Source of the DNA: JAGXQV01 sp964527565
GTDB taxonomy: Bacteria > Pseudomonadota > Gammaproteobacteria > Burkholderiales > Sulfuricellaceae
Reading direction: 5' to 3'
Length of the DNA: 64,000 bases
NCBI GenBank assembly: GCA_964527565.1
Contig: CAZGOY010000009.1
Location: 28,806 to 92,805, forward strand
In this document: positions 1 through 8,634 of the stretch, one piece after another
Position numbering within the stretch: position 1 is the first letter of the stretch
How the letters are laid out: the number at the start of each line of letters is the position of its first letter
Position numbers and translations under genes: made by a program
The notes under the pieces: model-generated
The model's input: the letters and a program-made list of their open reading frames with translations, nothing else
Told to the model about the DNA's origin: nothing
The model's database searches: none

Positions 1-308
1 ATTGCCATCGAGCATGCAGAAGACAGGAATAACCTTTGCGCATTGCTGATTCCCGGCTGGTTGCACAGGTTTTCGAGATATTCCTTCACCACGTCATTTT
101 CATCCCCGCTTCTGGGAAAAACGGCTTTGCCGGTGACGGTATTCGCGGACGCCGGATTTTGCATCTGCGGCGTTTCCTTGGAAGCGGATTGCGCGGAACG
201 CAATAGCTCGCTGAAGGATTGTCCTGAGTTCTGTCCGCTCAGGGGGGCGTTGCGCTTATCCCTTAAATCTCTTTGAGGGGAATTCAAGTTCAGCATTTCA
301 ATTGTCAT
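1..308 (-). CDS. Hypothetical protein, 3' end outside window
   Basis: The reading frame is open from an ATG at 308 to the window edge, giving 102 visible residues with no stop. A strong ribosome binding site (GGAGG, five to six bases before the ATG) fixes the start. The visible part is hydrophilic and rich in Ser, Asn and Gln, with no signal peptide or membrane segment. It begins MTIEMLNLNSPQRD. I do not recognise the family. It is followed downstream, in the direction away from the window, by unseen sequence, so operon context is unknown. Codon use looks like that of the neighbouring genes. Confidence 0.6.
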   Translation of the reverse strand, partial: MTIEMLNLNSPQRDLRDKRNAPLSGQNSGQSFSELLRSAQSASKETPQMQNPASANTVTGKAVFPRSGDENDVVKEYLENLCNQPGISNAQRLFLSSACSMA

Positions 309-334
309 GATAACCTCCGTGAAATGTCACACGC

Positions 335-376
335 GGGTTGACCGATTTCCCCAACCACTGTCCAACCGGTCAACCC
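335..376. repeat. Inverted repeat between two minus-strand genes
   Basis: GGGTTGACCG at 335-344 is exactly complementary to CGGTCAACCC at 367-376, leaving a 22-base loop. It lies just past the stop of the gene ending at 384 and before the ribosome binding site of the gene starting at 308. There is no T-run, so it could be a transcript-stabilising hairpin or an operator rather than a classical terminator. Confidence 0.5.
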
Positions 377-383
377 ATGCTGT

Positions 384-899
384 TTAACGGACTGTGAAAA
401 TTTCCCTTACCGTGCCGCGCGCGAACTCAGCCGAGTTGTTTGAACGGACGCCAATGAAAAGCTTCGCGCCTTTCCGCGATGAAAAATGGCCCAGGTTGAC
501 TTTCCGGCCAACCGCCGTGGTTTCAAACGGAAAACGCTGCGAAGAGGATGCCAGCGGCGGCATCCCGGCGCTTCCGTCAATGGACGTTTCTTGCCAGCGT
601 TCCGTTGGCGCGACATTCGCGTCGGAACGGTATTGAAAGAACCGCCCATTGTCCTGAAAGACAAAATAGAGATTATCCAGAACATCCGGCTGGTCTTCCG
701 CTTCCAGTGTGGCGGTGACCCATAGCGTTCCGCTGGGAACGACCAGGCATGAGCCGGGACGCGCGTTGACGAGTAGCGGCGAGTCGCACGTTACCACCCG
801 GTTTGAAATGTCTTCCACGGAAAACTGGACGGCCATGGCCCACGAAGTGAAGCCCGCCAGCGAGAGTGCTGCTAACAAACGCACGAATACTGTTTTCAT
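384..899 (-). CDS. Secreted protein of unknown function
   Basis: A 171-residue protein with a clear signal peptide (basic MKTVFVR, hydrophobic core, cleavage after SWAMA). The start at 899 is chosen because AGGAG lies six bases upstream; an ATG five codons earlier has no such site. The mature part is about 150 residues with two cysteines near its N-terminus, which could form a disulfide in the periplasm. It reads like a small beta-rich periplasmic or extracellular protein. I do not recognise a family. The next gene upstream is also a secreted protein, so the two may be linked in function. Confidence 0.65.
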   Translation of the reverse strand: MKTVFVRLLAALSLAGFTSWAMAVQFSVEDISNRVVTCDSPLLVNARPGSCLVVPSGTLWVTATLEAEDQPDVLDNLYFVFQDNGRFFQYRSDANVAPTERWQETSIDGSAGMPPLASSSQRFPFETTAVGRKVNLGHFSSRKGAKLFIGVRSNNSAEFARGTVREIFTVR

Positions 900-1022
900 C
901 TTGATCTCCTGCAAATGGAAGTCGCCAAAACAGGGGCTAACCGATCTTCAGCACCACATGAAAAGCTGCGCCGCACCCCAATTTTTATAAGCAACACCCA
1001 TGCCAGCGAATTGGCGCTGAAT

Positions 1023-1625
1023 CTACAAATTTCCGGTGTTGCTTGTGCAGCTGCCCGCAGCCGCCACGTCGCAGTCGTCGGAAAACCTGTTGTCGCTGTC
1101 GAGGGTAAAGCTGCCGGTGATGCCGTTCACGTTGTAGGTATAGGTGCCTGCGCTCAGACCGTAGACTTCCAGGGGGACGGTCATCCTGAATACCCTGTAA
1201 TTTGCGGTGCAGGCAATTAACCCGTTTGCGGCGTCATCCGAAAGGATCACGCTGACCCCCACGTCGAAATTTGTCCCATTGATTCGCTGATGTATCCGTC
1301 CTGAACCTTCATAGTCGCACCCTCCCTGTTGTCCACGCACACGCAAATGTATGCTCACGGGAAAGGTGTCGCTTTTGATTACCTTGGTTTGATCAATGTG
1401 TACACGTACAAGCTTGGGGGTTTCCGCAACTTGGCCGTCGGTCAGCCGCCAAGTCCCGTCTGTCGCCGATTGGAACGTGACATCCTGATATTGCCCGACC
1501 TTTTCCGGCGTATCGACGCGCGGTATCGTCAGCACGCCGTCCCGGTAGCCCGGCTGGTCGGTGGAAAAGGCGGTGGCGGAATACAAGGATGCAGCGATAA
1601 AAAAAATTTTGCTGGACAGGTTCAT
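1023..1625 (-). CDS. Secreted cysteine-containing protein of unknown function
   Basis: A 200-residue protein. The start at 1625 (MNLSSKIFF) follows GGAGA, and an alternative start 12 codons upstream would spoil the signal peptide. The signal peptide ends near SATAFS. The mature protein has four cysteines, two in the middle (in GGCDYEG and IACTANY) and two near the C-terminus, a pattern fit for disulfides. The C-terminal half (LEVYGLSAGTYTYNVNG) looks like an immunoglobulin-like beta sandwich. Family not recognised. It precedes the other secreted gene on the same strand by 123 bases. Confidence 0.65.
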   Translation of the reverse strand: MNLSSKIFFIAASLYSATAFSTDQPGYRDGVLTIPRVDTPEKVGQYQDVTFQSATDGTWRLTDGQVAETPKLVRVHIDQTKVIKSDTFPVSIHLRVRGQQGGCDYEGSGRIHQRINGTNFDVGVSVILSDDAANGLIACTANYRVFRMTVPLEVYGLSAGTYTYNVNGITGSFTLDSDNRFSDDCDVAAAGSCTSNTGNL

Positions 1626-1744
1626 GACATTCTCCAGAGAGTGATTTGAATCAGCTGCCAAGGGAAACGCTCATCATAGCACCGGGGTTCATGCATTTGT
1701 CATGCCGCGTCGAGGGCGCGGCCTCGCGAAGCCCGCCATGCGGT

Positions 1745-1750
1745 TATAAT
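1745..1750 (+). promoter_or_regulatory. -10 element before purU
   Basis: A perfect TATAAT lies 33 bases before the purU start. No good -35 hexamer is seen 16-18 bases upstream, so the promoter is only a suggestion. Confidence 0.35.
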
Positions 1751-1782
1751 GCCGTTTTTTTCGTCGGCACTTTAGCGCACCC

Positions 1783-2637
1783 ATGAAAAACACCGCCATC
1801 CTGCTCATCAGTTGCCCCGACCGCAAGGGACTGGTCGCCACCATCGCCAATTTCCTTTACCAGCACGATGCCAACATCCTGCATGCCGACCAGCATCAGG
1901 ACAGCGAGCTGGGCCTGTTCCTGATGCGCGTGGAATGGGATCTCGAAGGGTTCAAGCTGGACATCGGGGAATTCGAGCGGCATTTCGCCCCCATCGCGCA
2001 GCCTTTCGACATGACCTGGCGCCTGGCGCTCTCCAGCCAGCGTCCGAAGATGGCGATTTTCGTGTCGCGCTACGACCATTGCCTGGCCGATCTGCTCTAC
2101 CGTCACCAGAGCGGTGAACTGCATTGCGACATTCCGCTGATCCTCAGCAACCATACCGACACGCAATGGCTGGCGGAAGCCTACAAGATTCCCTTCCAGC
2201 ACATTCCGGTGGAACGCGACAGCAAGCACGAGGCCGAGAAGGACCAGCTCGCCGTGCTGCGCCACCATCATGTCGACCTGATCGTGCTGGCGCGCTACAT
2301 GCAGGTGCTGTCGGCCGATTTCATCAAGCATTATCCCAGCCGCATCATCAACATCCACCATTCCTTCCTGCCCGCCTTTCACGGCGCCAAGCCTTACCAC
2401 CGCGCCTTCGAGCGCGGCGTCAAGCTGATCGGCGCGACCAGCCACTACGTCACGGAAATTCTCGACGACGGGCCGATCATCGATCAGGACGTGGCGCGCA
2501 TTTCGCACCGCGACGAACTCAACGACCTGATCCAGAAAGGGCGCGACCTGGAAAAGGTGGTGCTGTCGCGCGCGGTGCGCTGGCACATCGAAAGCCGCAT
2601 CCTGCTCTACGCCAACAAGACGGTGATTTTCGATTGA
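1783..2637 (+). CDS. purU: Formyltetrahydrofolate deformylase
   Basis: PurU hydrolyses 10-formyltetrahydrofolate to tetrahydrofolate and formate in the cytosol, balancing one-carbon pools. The 284-residue length is normal. Residues 1-80 form the ACT regulatory domain (AILLISCPDRKGLVATIANFL). The rest is a formyl-transferase domain with the conserved IINIHHSFLPAFHGAKPYH stretch containing the catalytic His, and the Asp in EILDDGPIIDQDV. It appears to be a single gene with its own -10 element. A TA promoter overlaps its stop codon. Confidence 0.95.
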   Translation: MKNTAILLISCPDRKGLVATIANFLYQHDANILHADQHQDSELGLFLMRVEWDLEGFKLDIGEFERHFAPIAQPFDMTWRLALSSQRPKMAIFVSRYDHCLADLLYRHQSGELHCDIPLILSNHTDTQWLAEAYKIPFQHIPVERDSKHEAEKDQLAVLRHHHVDLIVLARYMQVLSADFIKHYPSRIINIHHSFLPAFHGAKPYHRAFERGVKLIGATSHYVTEILDDGPIIDQDVARISHRDELNDLIQKGRDLEKVVLSRAVRWHIESRILLYANKTVIFD

Positions 2638-2672
2638 CGCGCCATGCGCGGCGGCCTATGCTGGCATAGGCC
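2634..2672 (+). promoter_or_regulatory. Promoter and palindromic operator of the vapBC-like pair
   Basis: TTGACG at 2634-2639, which includes the purU stop, is spaced 17 bases from TATGCT at 2657-2662. A 20-base palindrome, GGCCTATG-CTGG-CATAGGCC (2653-2672), covers the -10 box and sits 20 bases before the antitoxin start. Overlap of a palindrome with the core promoter is typical of TA operons that repress themselves. Confidence 0.55.
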
Positions 2673-2692
2673 ATTTGTCGCCGGGAGAAACC

Positions 2693-3031
2693 ATGCACAC
2701 CGAACGCCACGCACGGCTATTTCGTAACGGACGCAACCAGGCCGTGCGCATTCCGCGCGAATTCGAATTGCCGGGGGATGAGGTCATCATCCACAAGGAC
2801 GGCGACCGCTTGATTGTGGAACCGCTCATGAAAAAGCCTGGCTTGCTGGCCTTGCTGGCTACGCTAGATCCGTTGGACGAAGCATTCCCGGACGTGGACG
2901 CAGGCTGGGCGCAGCCCGCCGGGGTCGGCTTCGCCCAAAAAATCCACCAGCGCTTCGCCGGGCTGGATGCCGGTGAACTGCCGGTTCCGCCGCGCCGCCC
3001 GGCGCGCCTGCCGGTCGTTCCCAAAGACTGA
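2693..3031 (+). CDS. VapB-type antitoxin, AbrB/SpoVT-like fold, with long C-terminal tail
   Basis: The N-terminal 45 residues (LFRNGRNQAVRIPREFELPGDEV) are the swapped-hairpin DNA-binding domain of VapB antitoxins. The start at 2693 follows GGGAGAAACC. VapB proteins usually run to 75-90 residues; this one has 112. The toxin-binding motif PLDEAFPDVDAG is present, but the last 35 residues are Pro- and Arg-rich and unlike the usual short tail, which suggests a frameshift or added sequence there. The toxin gene starts two bases after the stop, so the two are translated together. Confidence 0.8.
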   Translation: MHTERHARLFRNGRNQAVRIPREFELPGDEVIIHKDGDRLIVEPLMKKPGLLALLATLDPLDEAFPDVDAGWAQPAGVGFAQKIHQRFAGLDAGELPVPPRRPARLPVVPKD

Positions 3032-3033
3032 TC

Positions 3034-3459
3034 ATGAGCGGCGTCCTGCTCGACACGAACGTCCTTTCGGAACTCATGCGTCCCCAACCGTCCATCGAAG
3101 TGTTGGGCTGGTTCGGGCGGCAACAAGGTATTTCGTTTTTCGTCAGCGCCATCACCCGTGCCGAGATTTTGCTGGGTATCGCGCTGCTGCCCAGCGGCAG
3201 GCGACGCGACGGGCTTGCAGGCGCCGCCGAGAAGATGTTCGACGAGGATTTCGCCGGGTACAGCCTGGCTTTCGACGGAAGCTGTGCTACCGAGTACGCT
3301 TTGCTCGTCGCCAGGCGTACCTTGCGCGGACACGCGATATCCACCGAGGACGGGCAGATCGCCGCCATCGCCCTGAGTCATGGGCTGCCTCTGGCTACAC
3401 GCAACGGCAAGGATTTCAATGGGATCGCGGGACTCACGCTGCTCAACCCATGGGAGTGA
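3034..3459 (+). CDS. PIN-domain ribonuclease toxin, VapC/FitB type
   Basis: A 141-residue PIN protein; such toxins cut RNA when the antitoxin is lost. Conserved acidic residues are in place: LLDTNVLSELMRP at the N-terminus, RAEILLG near residue 43, EDGQIAAIA near 105-113 and the C-terminal ATRNGKDF. The sequence is closest in style to FitB/StbB-type plasmid-stability PIN proteins, whereas the partner is VapB-like. It looks intact. It ends 64 bases before tgt. Confidence 0.85.
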   Translation: MSGVLLDTNVLSELMRPQPSIEVLGWFGRQQGISFFVSAITRAEILLGIALLPSGRRRDGLAGAAEKMFDEDFAGYSLAFDGSCATEYALLVARRTLRGHAISTEDGQIAAIALSHGLPLATRNGKDFNGIAGLTLLNPWE

Positions 3460-3523
3460 CCTTGTTCCCGGATTCCGGCCCCATGGCGGGCAGTTCATGT
3501 AACGCTCATTATTCTGGAACTCA

Positions 3524-4642
3524 ATGAATTTCACCCTCCACGCCACTTCCGGCGCCGCCCGGCGCGGCACCCTGCAACTTGCCCACGGCAGCGTCGAGAC
3601 GCCGGCCTTCATGCCGGTGGGCACCTATGGTTCGGTCAAGGCGATGTCGCCGGTGGAACTGCGCGACATCGGCGCGCATATCGTGCTCGGCAACACCTTT
3701 CACCTGTGGCTGCGCCCCGGCCTGGAGGTGATCGAGGCGCACGGCGGGCTGCACCGCTTCATGGGTTGGGACGGGCCGATCCTCACCGACAGCGGCGGTT
3801 TCCAGGTGTTCAGCCTGGGCGCGTTGCGCAAGATCAGCGAGGAGGGGGTGAAATTTCAGTCGCCGATTAACGGCGACCGCTGCTTTCTCACGCCGGAAGA
3901 ATCGATGCGCATTCAGCGGACGCTCAATTCCGACATCGTGATGATCTTCGACGAGTGCACGCCTTACCCCGCCGACGAACGGCAGGCGGCGGAATCCATG
4001 CGTCTTTCCCTGCGCTGGGCGAAGCGTTCGAAAAAGTCCCACGAGGGCAACCCCAATGCGCTGTTCGGCATCGTACAGGGCGGCATGTTCGAGCATTTGC
4101 GCGACGAATCCCTGCGCAAGCTGGCCGCCATCGGCTTCGACGGTTATGCCATCGGCGGCTTGAGCGTGGGCGAGCCGAAGGACGACATGCAGCGCATTCT
4201 CGCCCATACCGCGCCGCAATTGCCGGCGGACAAGCCGCGCTACCTGATGGGCGTGGGCACGCCGGAAGACCTGGTGAATGCCGTGGCGCACGGGGTCGAT
4301 ATGTTCGATTGCGTGATGCCCACGCGCAACGCGCGCAACGGCTGGCTGTTCACCCGCTTCGGCGCGGTGAAGATCAAGAACGCGCAATACCGCCTCGACA
4401 CGCGCCCGCTGGACGAGCAGTGCGCCTGCTACACCTGCCGCCACTTTTCGCGCGCCTATTTGCACCATTTGCACCGCATCGGCGAAATTCTCGGTGCGCG
4501 CCTCAATACCCTCCACAACCTGCACTACTACCAGGAGTTGATGCAGGGCATGCGCGGCGCCATCGAAGCCGGACGTTTCGCTGATTTCGCGGCGGAATTC
4601 CGGCAGGTGCGCGCCGCATCCATGCTAGAATCCGCCGTTTAA
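3524..4642 (+). CDS. tgt: Queuine tRNA-ribosyltransferase
   Basis: Tgt exchanges guanine 34 for preQ1 in tRNAs for Asp, Asn, His and Tyr. The 372-residue length is normal. Seen here are the substrate-binding LTDSGGFQVFSLG motif, the nucleophile region GVDMFDCVMPTRNARNG, and the zinc site CACYTC with the downstream His in LHNLHYY. It is the first gene of the conserved tgt-yajC-secD-secF cluster, with yajC starting 22 bases after its stop. Confidence 0.97.
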   Translation: MNFTLHATSGAARRGTLQLAHGSVETPAFMPVGTYGSVKAMSPVELRDIGAHIVLGNTFHLWLRPGLEVIEAHGGLHRFMGWDGPILTDSGGFQVFSLGALRKISEEGVKFQSPINGDRCFLTPEESMRIQRTLNSDIVMIFDECTPYPADERQAAESMRLSLRWAKRSKKSHEGNPNALFGIVQGGMFEHLRDESLRKLAAIGFDGYAIGGLSVGEPKDDMQRILAHTAPQLPADKPRYLMGVGTPEDLVNAVAHGVDMFDCVMPTRNARNGWLFTRFGAVKIKNAQYRLDTRPLDEQCACYTCRHFSRAYLHHLHRIGEILGARLNTLHNLHYYQELMQGMRGAIEAGRFADFAAEFRQVRAASMLESAV

Positions 4643-4664
4643 TTTTCGCATTAGGAGAGCCAAC

Positions 4665-4991
4665 ATGCTGATCAATCTGGCCCATGCCGCCGACGCCGCC
4701 CCCCAGGACCCCGGACTGCTGGGCTTCCTGCCGCTGATCGTCATTTTCGCGCTGTTTTACTTCATGCTGATCCGCCCGCAGATCAAGAAGCACAAGGAAC
4801 AGACCGCCATGGTCAGTGCCCTGCAAAAAGGCGACGAAGTGGCAACTGCCGGCGGCTTGCTGGGCAGGGTGGTGAAGGTGACCGACCATTTCGTCAGCCT
4901 GGAAGTGGCGCCGGATACCGTGGTGCACGTTCAGAAAAACCTGCTCAGCACGGTGTTGCCCAAGGGCACCATCAAGGACATCGAAAAATAA
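4665..4991 (+). CDS. yajC: Preprotein translocase accessory subunit YajC
   Basis: A 108-residue inner-membrane protein with one membrane segment (LLGFLPLIVIFALFYFMLI) followed by RPQIKKHKE and a small cytoplasmic beta domain (ALQKGDEVATAGGLLGRVVK). YajC associates with SecDF and the SecYEG channel. TAGGAG precedes the start. Position between tgt and secD is the usual one. Confidence 0.96.
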   Translation: MLINLAHAADAAPQDPGLLGFLPLIVIFALFYFMLIRPQIKKHKEQTAMVSALQKGDEVATAGGLLGRVVKVTDHFVSLEVAPDTVVHVQKNLLSTVLPKGTIKDIEK

Positions 4992-5013
4992 ACCGTTTCA
5001 AGGACACCCCCCC

Positions 5014-6828
5014 ATGAATCGTTACCCCCTGTGGAAATATATCGTCATTGCCGTGGCGCTGTTGCTCGGGCTGATCTACACGCTGCCCAATTTCTTCGGC
5101 GAAACGCCTGCCGTGCAGGTTTCCCCCCTGCGTAGCCTGTCCAAGGTCGATCAGACCCTGCTGGCGCGCGTCGAGGAGGCGCTGAAGAAAAACGACGTTC
5201 CCCACCTGGGGGTATTTCTCGATTCCTCCGGCGTGAAGGTGCGGCTGGCCGATACCGATACGCAGATCCGTACCAAGGATATTTTACAGGCCGCTTTCGG
5301 CGAGAATTTCGTGGTGGCGCTCAATCTGCTGCCCAGTTCGCCACGCTGGCTTTCCAGCCTGGGCGCGCAGCCCATGTATCTCGGTCTGGACTTGCGCGGC
5401 GGTGTGCATTTCCTCTTGCAGGTCGATATGAACGGGGCGCTGGAGCGCGCGCTGGAACGCTACAACGGTGACATCCGCACCACCCTGCGCGAAAAGAAGG
5501 TGCAGTACGCCGGTATTGCCCGCGCTGGCCAGTCGGTGGAAATTCGCTTCCGCGACGATGCCCTGCGCGCCGCCGCGTCGAGCGAACTGCAAAAGAATTT
5601 CCCCGATCTGATCCTGAAGGAAACCGGCGAAGGCGGCGAGTTCAAGCTGACCGCCACGCTGCGCCCGGAGGCGCAAAAGAAATTGCAGGAATTCGCCCTG
5701 CAACAGAACATCACCACCCTGCGCAACCGCATCAACGAACTGGGCGTGGCCGAACCCATCATCCAGCAGCACGGCGCCGACCGCGTGGTGGTGCAACTGC
5801 CCGGCGTGCAGGATACCGCCAAGGCCAAGGACATCCTCGGGCGCACCGCCACCCTGGAAATTCGCATGGTCGACGAGGAACACGACGTGGCCGCCGCCAT
5901 GAAGGGCCAGATTCCTTTCGGCGCGGAACTCTATACCGAACGTAATGGCCTGCCCCTGCTGGTGAAGAAGACGGTGGTACTGACCGGCGACTACATCAGC
6001 GACGCCCAGCCCGGCTTCGACAACCAAAGCAACGAGCCCGCCGTGCATCTGAGCCTGGACGGACGCGGCGCGCGCCTGTTCAAGCAGGCGACGCGCGAGA
6101 ATGTCGGCAAGCGCATGGCGATTCTGCTCATCGAAAAAGGCAAGGGCGAGGTGATCACCGCCCCGGTGATCCGCGAGGAAATCGGCGGCGGGCGCGTGCA
6201 GATCAGCGGACGCATGAGCACCGCCGAGGCCAGCGATACCGCCTTGCTGTTGCGCGCCGGCGCCCTGGCGGCGCCCATGGACATCATCGAGGAGCGTACC
6301 GTCGGCCCGAGCATGGGCGCGGAAAACATTGCCAAGGGCTTCAACTCCAACATTTACGGCTTCATCGCCATCGCCCTGTTCATCATGGTCTATTACCGCA
6401 TGTTCGGCGTGATCTCCACCGTAGCACTGGGGGCCAACATCTTCTTCCTGGTGGCGCTGCTGTCGCTGATGCAGGCCACGCTGACCCTGCCCGGCATGGC
6501 GGCCATCGCGCTCACCGTCGGCATGGCCATCGACGCCAACGTGCTCATCAACGAGCGCATCCGCGAAGAACTGCGTAACGGCAACAGCCCGCAGGCGGCG
6601 ATTCATGCCGGTTACGACCGCGCCTTCGACACCATTCTCGACGCCAACGTCACCACGCTGATCGCCGGTGTGGCGCTGTTCTGGCTGGGTTCCGGCCCGG
6701 TGCGCGGCTTTGCCGTGGTGCTGTGCCTGGGCATCCTCACCTCGATCTTCAGCGCGGTCATGGTGTCGCGCGCCATCGTCAACCTGACCTACGGGCGCCA
6801 GGCGCGCCTGTCCAAAGTGTCGATCTGA
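5014..6828 (+). CDS. secD: Protein translocase subunit SecD
   Basis: SecD works with SecF to pull proteins through SecYEG using the proton gradient. The 604-residue protein has a first membrane helix at residues 6-26, the D1 motif LGLDLRGGVHFLLQVD, a large periplasmic P1 region, and a C-terminal block of five membrane helices from about residue 440 with AIALTVGMAIDANVLINERI. Length is usual for betaproteobacteria. secF follows after 21 bases, so the two are co-transcribed. Confidence 0.97.
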   Translation: MNRYPLWKYIVIAVALLLGLIYTLPNFFGETPAVQVSPLRSLSKVDQTLLARVEEALKKNDVPHLGVFLDSSGVKVRLADTDTQIRTKDILQAAFGENFVVALNLLPSSPRWLSSLGAQPMYLGLDLRGGVHFLLQVDMNGALERALERYNGDIRTTLREKKVQYAGIARAGQSVEIRFRDDALRAAASSELQKNFPDLILKETGEGGEFKLTATLRPEAQKKLQEFALQQNITTLRNRINELGVAEPIIQQHGADRVVVQLPGVQDTAKAKDILGRTATLEIRMVDEEHDVAAAMKGQIPFGAELYTERNGLPLLVKKTVVLTGDYISDAQPGFDNQSNEPAVHLSLDGRGARLFKQATRENVGKRMAILLIEKGKGEVITAPVIREEIGGGRVQISGRMSTAEASDTALLLRAGALAAPMDIIEERTVGPSMGAENIAKGFNSNIYGFIAIALFIMVYYRMFGVISTVALGANIFFLVALLSLMQATLTLPGMAAIALTVGMAIDANVLINERIREELRNGNSPQAAIHAGYDRAFDTILDANVTTLIAGVALFWLGSGPVRGFAVVLCLGILTSIFSAVMVSRAIVNLTYGRQARLSKVSI

Positions 6829-6849
6829 CCCGCAACCAAGGAAATCAAC

Positions 6850-7791
6850 ATGCTGGAACTTTTCCCCTTCAAACGCGACATCCCCTTCATGCGCTATGCG
6901 CGGGTCACGACGTTCATTTCGCTGCTGACTTTCGTCCTGGCGGTAGCGGCGCTGGCCACCAAGGGCCTGAATTTCGGCGTCGATTTCACCGGCGGCACGG
7001 TGATGGAGTTGTCCTACACGCAGGCCGCTGATCTGCCGAAAATCCGTGCCACACTGGAACACGCCGGCTACGGCGATGCTTCGGTACAGAATTTCGGCAC
7101 CTCGCACGACGTGCTGATACGCCTGCCGGTCAAGCAGGACGTGAGCGGCGCGCAACTGAGCGAGCAAATTTTTGTGGCGCTGAAAAGCGCGGATAGCGCA
7201 GTGAACCTGCAACGCGTCGAATTCGTCGGCCCGCAGGTCGGCAAGGAACTCTACGAAAGCGGCTCCCTGGCGCTGGTTGTCGTGTGTCTGGGCATCATGG
7301 CCTACCTGGCGATGCGTTTCGAATGGCGCTTCGCGGTGGCGGCGATTATCGCCAACATGCACGACGTGGTCATCATCCTGGGTTTTTTCGCCTTTTTCCA
7401 GTGGGAGTTTTCGCTTACCGTGCTGGCCGGCGTTCTGGCTATTCTGGGTTATTCGGTAAACGAATCGGTGGTGGTGTTCGACCGCATCCGCGAAAATTTC
7501 CACAAGATGCGCAAGGCCAGCGTACCGGAGATTATCGACAACGCCATCACCCGCACCATGTCGCGCACCATCATCACCCACTTCTCCACCGAACTGATGG
7601 TGTTGTCCATGCTGTTTTTCGGCGGCGAGGCCTTGTTTTACTTTGCCCTGGCGCTGACCATCGGCATCGTCTTCGGCATCTACTCCTCGGTGCTGGTCGC
7701 CAGCCCCATCGTGCTGTGGCTGGGCGTGTCGCGCGAGGATTTCGTCAAGCCGGAAAAGAAGGAAGGCGAAGAGGCGGAAGTGTTGCCCTGA
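6850..7791 (+). CDS. secF: Protein translocase subunit SecF
   Basis: A 313-residue partner of SecD. The RND-type fold shows a first helix at residues 18-38, the FGVDFTGGTVMEL motif, a periplasmic domain, and a five-helix C-terminal block with GYSVNESVVVFDRIRENF. The C-terminus is charged (KPEKKEGEEAEV), as usual. It ends the tgt-sec operon; a dispersed repeat follows. Confidence 0.97.
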   Translation: MLELFPFKRDIPFMRYARVTTFISLLTFVLAVAALATKGLNFGVDFTGGTVMELSYTQAADLPKIRATLEHAGYGDASVQNFGTSHDVLIRLPVKQDVSGAQLSEQIFVALKSADSAVNLQRVEFVGPQVGKELYESGSLALVVVCLGIMAYLAMRFEWRFAVAAIIANMHDVVIILGFFAFFQWEFSLTVLAGVLAILGYSVNESVVVFDRIRENFHKMRKASVPEIIDNAITRTMSRTIITHFSTELMVLSMLFFGGEALFYFALALTIGIVFGIYSSVLVASPIVLWLGVSREDFVKPEKKEGEEAEVLP

Positions 7792-7816
7792 CAGGAATCT
7801 TCATGGATACCACCCA

Positions 7817-7965
7817 ACTCCGTGGGAGCGGCCTCTTGTGCCCAAGCCGACAGGCTGTCGGGTATGGCCGCGAGATTTTGAACTTTTCCCGACCGAACCG
7901 AAAAGCTCGGGGCCAAGGCCCCTCCTACCAGAAAAGCCATGTTTTTATGAAACGTTCAGGCTAGT
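7817..7965. repeat. Dispersed palindromic repeat, copy A
   Basis: This stretch matches, in reverse orientation, the repeat at 20565-20690. The best-kept part is a 23-base arm at 7906-7928, identical to 20639-20661 and, as reverse complement, to 20586-20608. Flanking pieces are also shared: GTTTTTATG near 7942, and the loop with an A-rich end. The left arm here (about 7827-7850) is worn. It fills the gap between secF and the DedA gene. Confidence 0.7.
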
Positions 7966-7974
7966 TCGACACCA

Positions 7975-8634
7975 ATGGAACTGCTGGCCGCCTTCATCGA
8001 CCTCGTCCTGCATCTCGACAAGCACCTGCTGGCGCTGGCGCGGGACTACGGGGAGTGGATCTACCTGATCCTGTTCCTGATCATTTTCTGCGAGACCGGG
8101 CTGGTGGTCACCCCCTTCCTGCCGGGCGACTCCCTGCTGTTCGTCACCGGGGCGCTGGCGGCCACCGGCGTGCTCGAGGTGGATGCGGTGATTTTTCTGC
8201 TGATCTGCGCCTCCTTCCTCGGCGACAACACCAATTACTGGATCGGCCATCATCTCGGCCCACGGGTATTCAGCCGCGAACATTCGCGCCTGCTCAATCC
8301 GCGCCACATCGAACGCACCCAGCAGTTTTACCGCGACCACGGCGGCAAGACCATTATCCTGGCGCGCTTTTTCCCCATCATCCGCACTTTCGCGCCCTTC
8401 GTCGCCGGGGTCGGAAAAATGAACTACCGCCTGTTCCTGCCCTACAGCCTGGCGGGCGGCATCGCCTGGGTCGGCTCGCTGGTGCTGGCGGGCTATTTCT
8501 TCGGCAACATCCCGTTCATCAAGCAAAACCTCACTTTGGTGATTTTCGGCATAGTGATCCTTTCCCTGCTGCCCGGCATCGTGAGTTTTACAAGGCGCCG
8601 CGCACCCAGAAATACGCCGCCACCGTCAGAATGA
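7975..8634 (+). CDS. DedA/SNARE-associated family inner-membrane protein
   Basis: A 219-residue polytopic protein of the DedA family, which is thought to flip or recycle lipid carriers such as undecaprenyl phosphate, and affects envelope homeostasis. The family motifs are visible: FLPGDSLLFVTGAL, GDNTNYWIGHHLG, and RFFPIIRTFAPFVAG with its conserved Arg, then GGIAWV. Its last 47 bases overlap the end of the convergent EF-hand gene, so the two transcripts would be antisense there. Confidence 0.93.
   Translation: MELLAAFIDLVLHLDKHLLALARDYGEWIYLILFLIIFCETGLVVTPFLPGDSLLFVTGALAATGVLEVDAVIFLLICASFLGDNTNYWIGHHLGPRVFSREHSRLLNPRHIERTQQFYRDHGGKTIILARFFPIIRTFAPFVAGVGKMNYRLFLPYSLAGGIAWVGSLVLAGYFFGNIPFIKQNLTLVIFGIVILSLLPGIVSFTRRRAPRNTPPPSE

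Noticed and set aside
5284..7581. A 765-codon open frame on the minus strand
   Set aside because: It lies over secD and secF, is His/Gln-rich low-complexity in style, and has no ribosome site. It is the antisense shadow of GC-rich codons.
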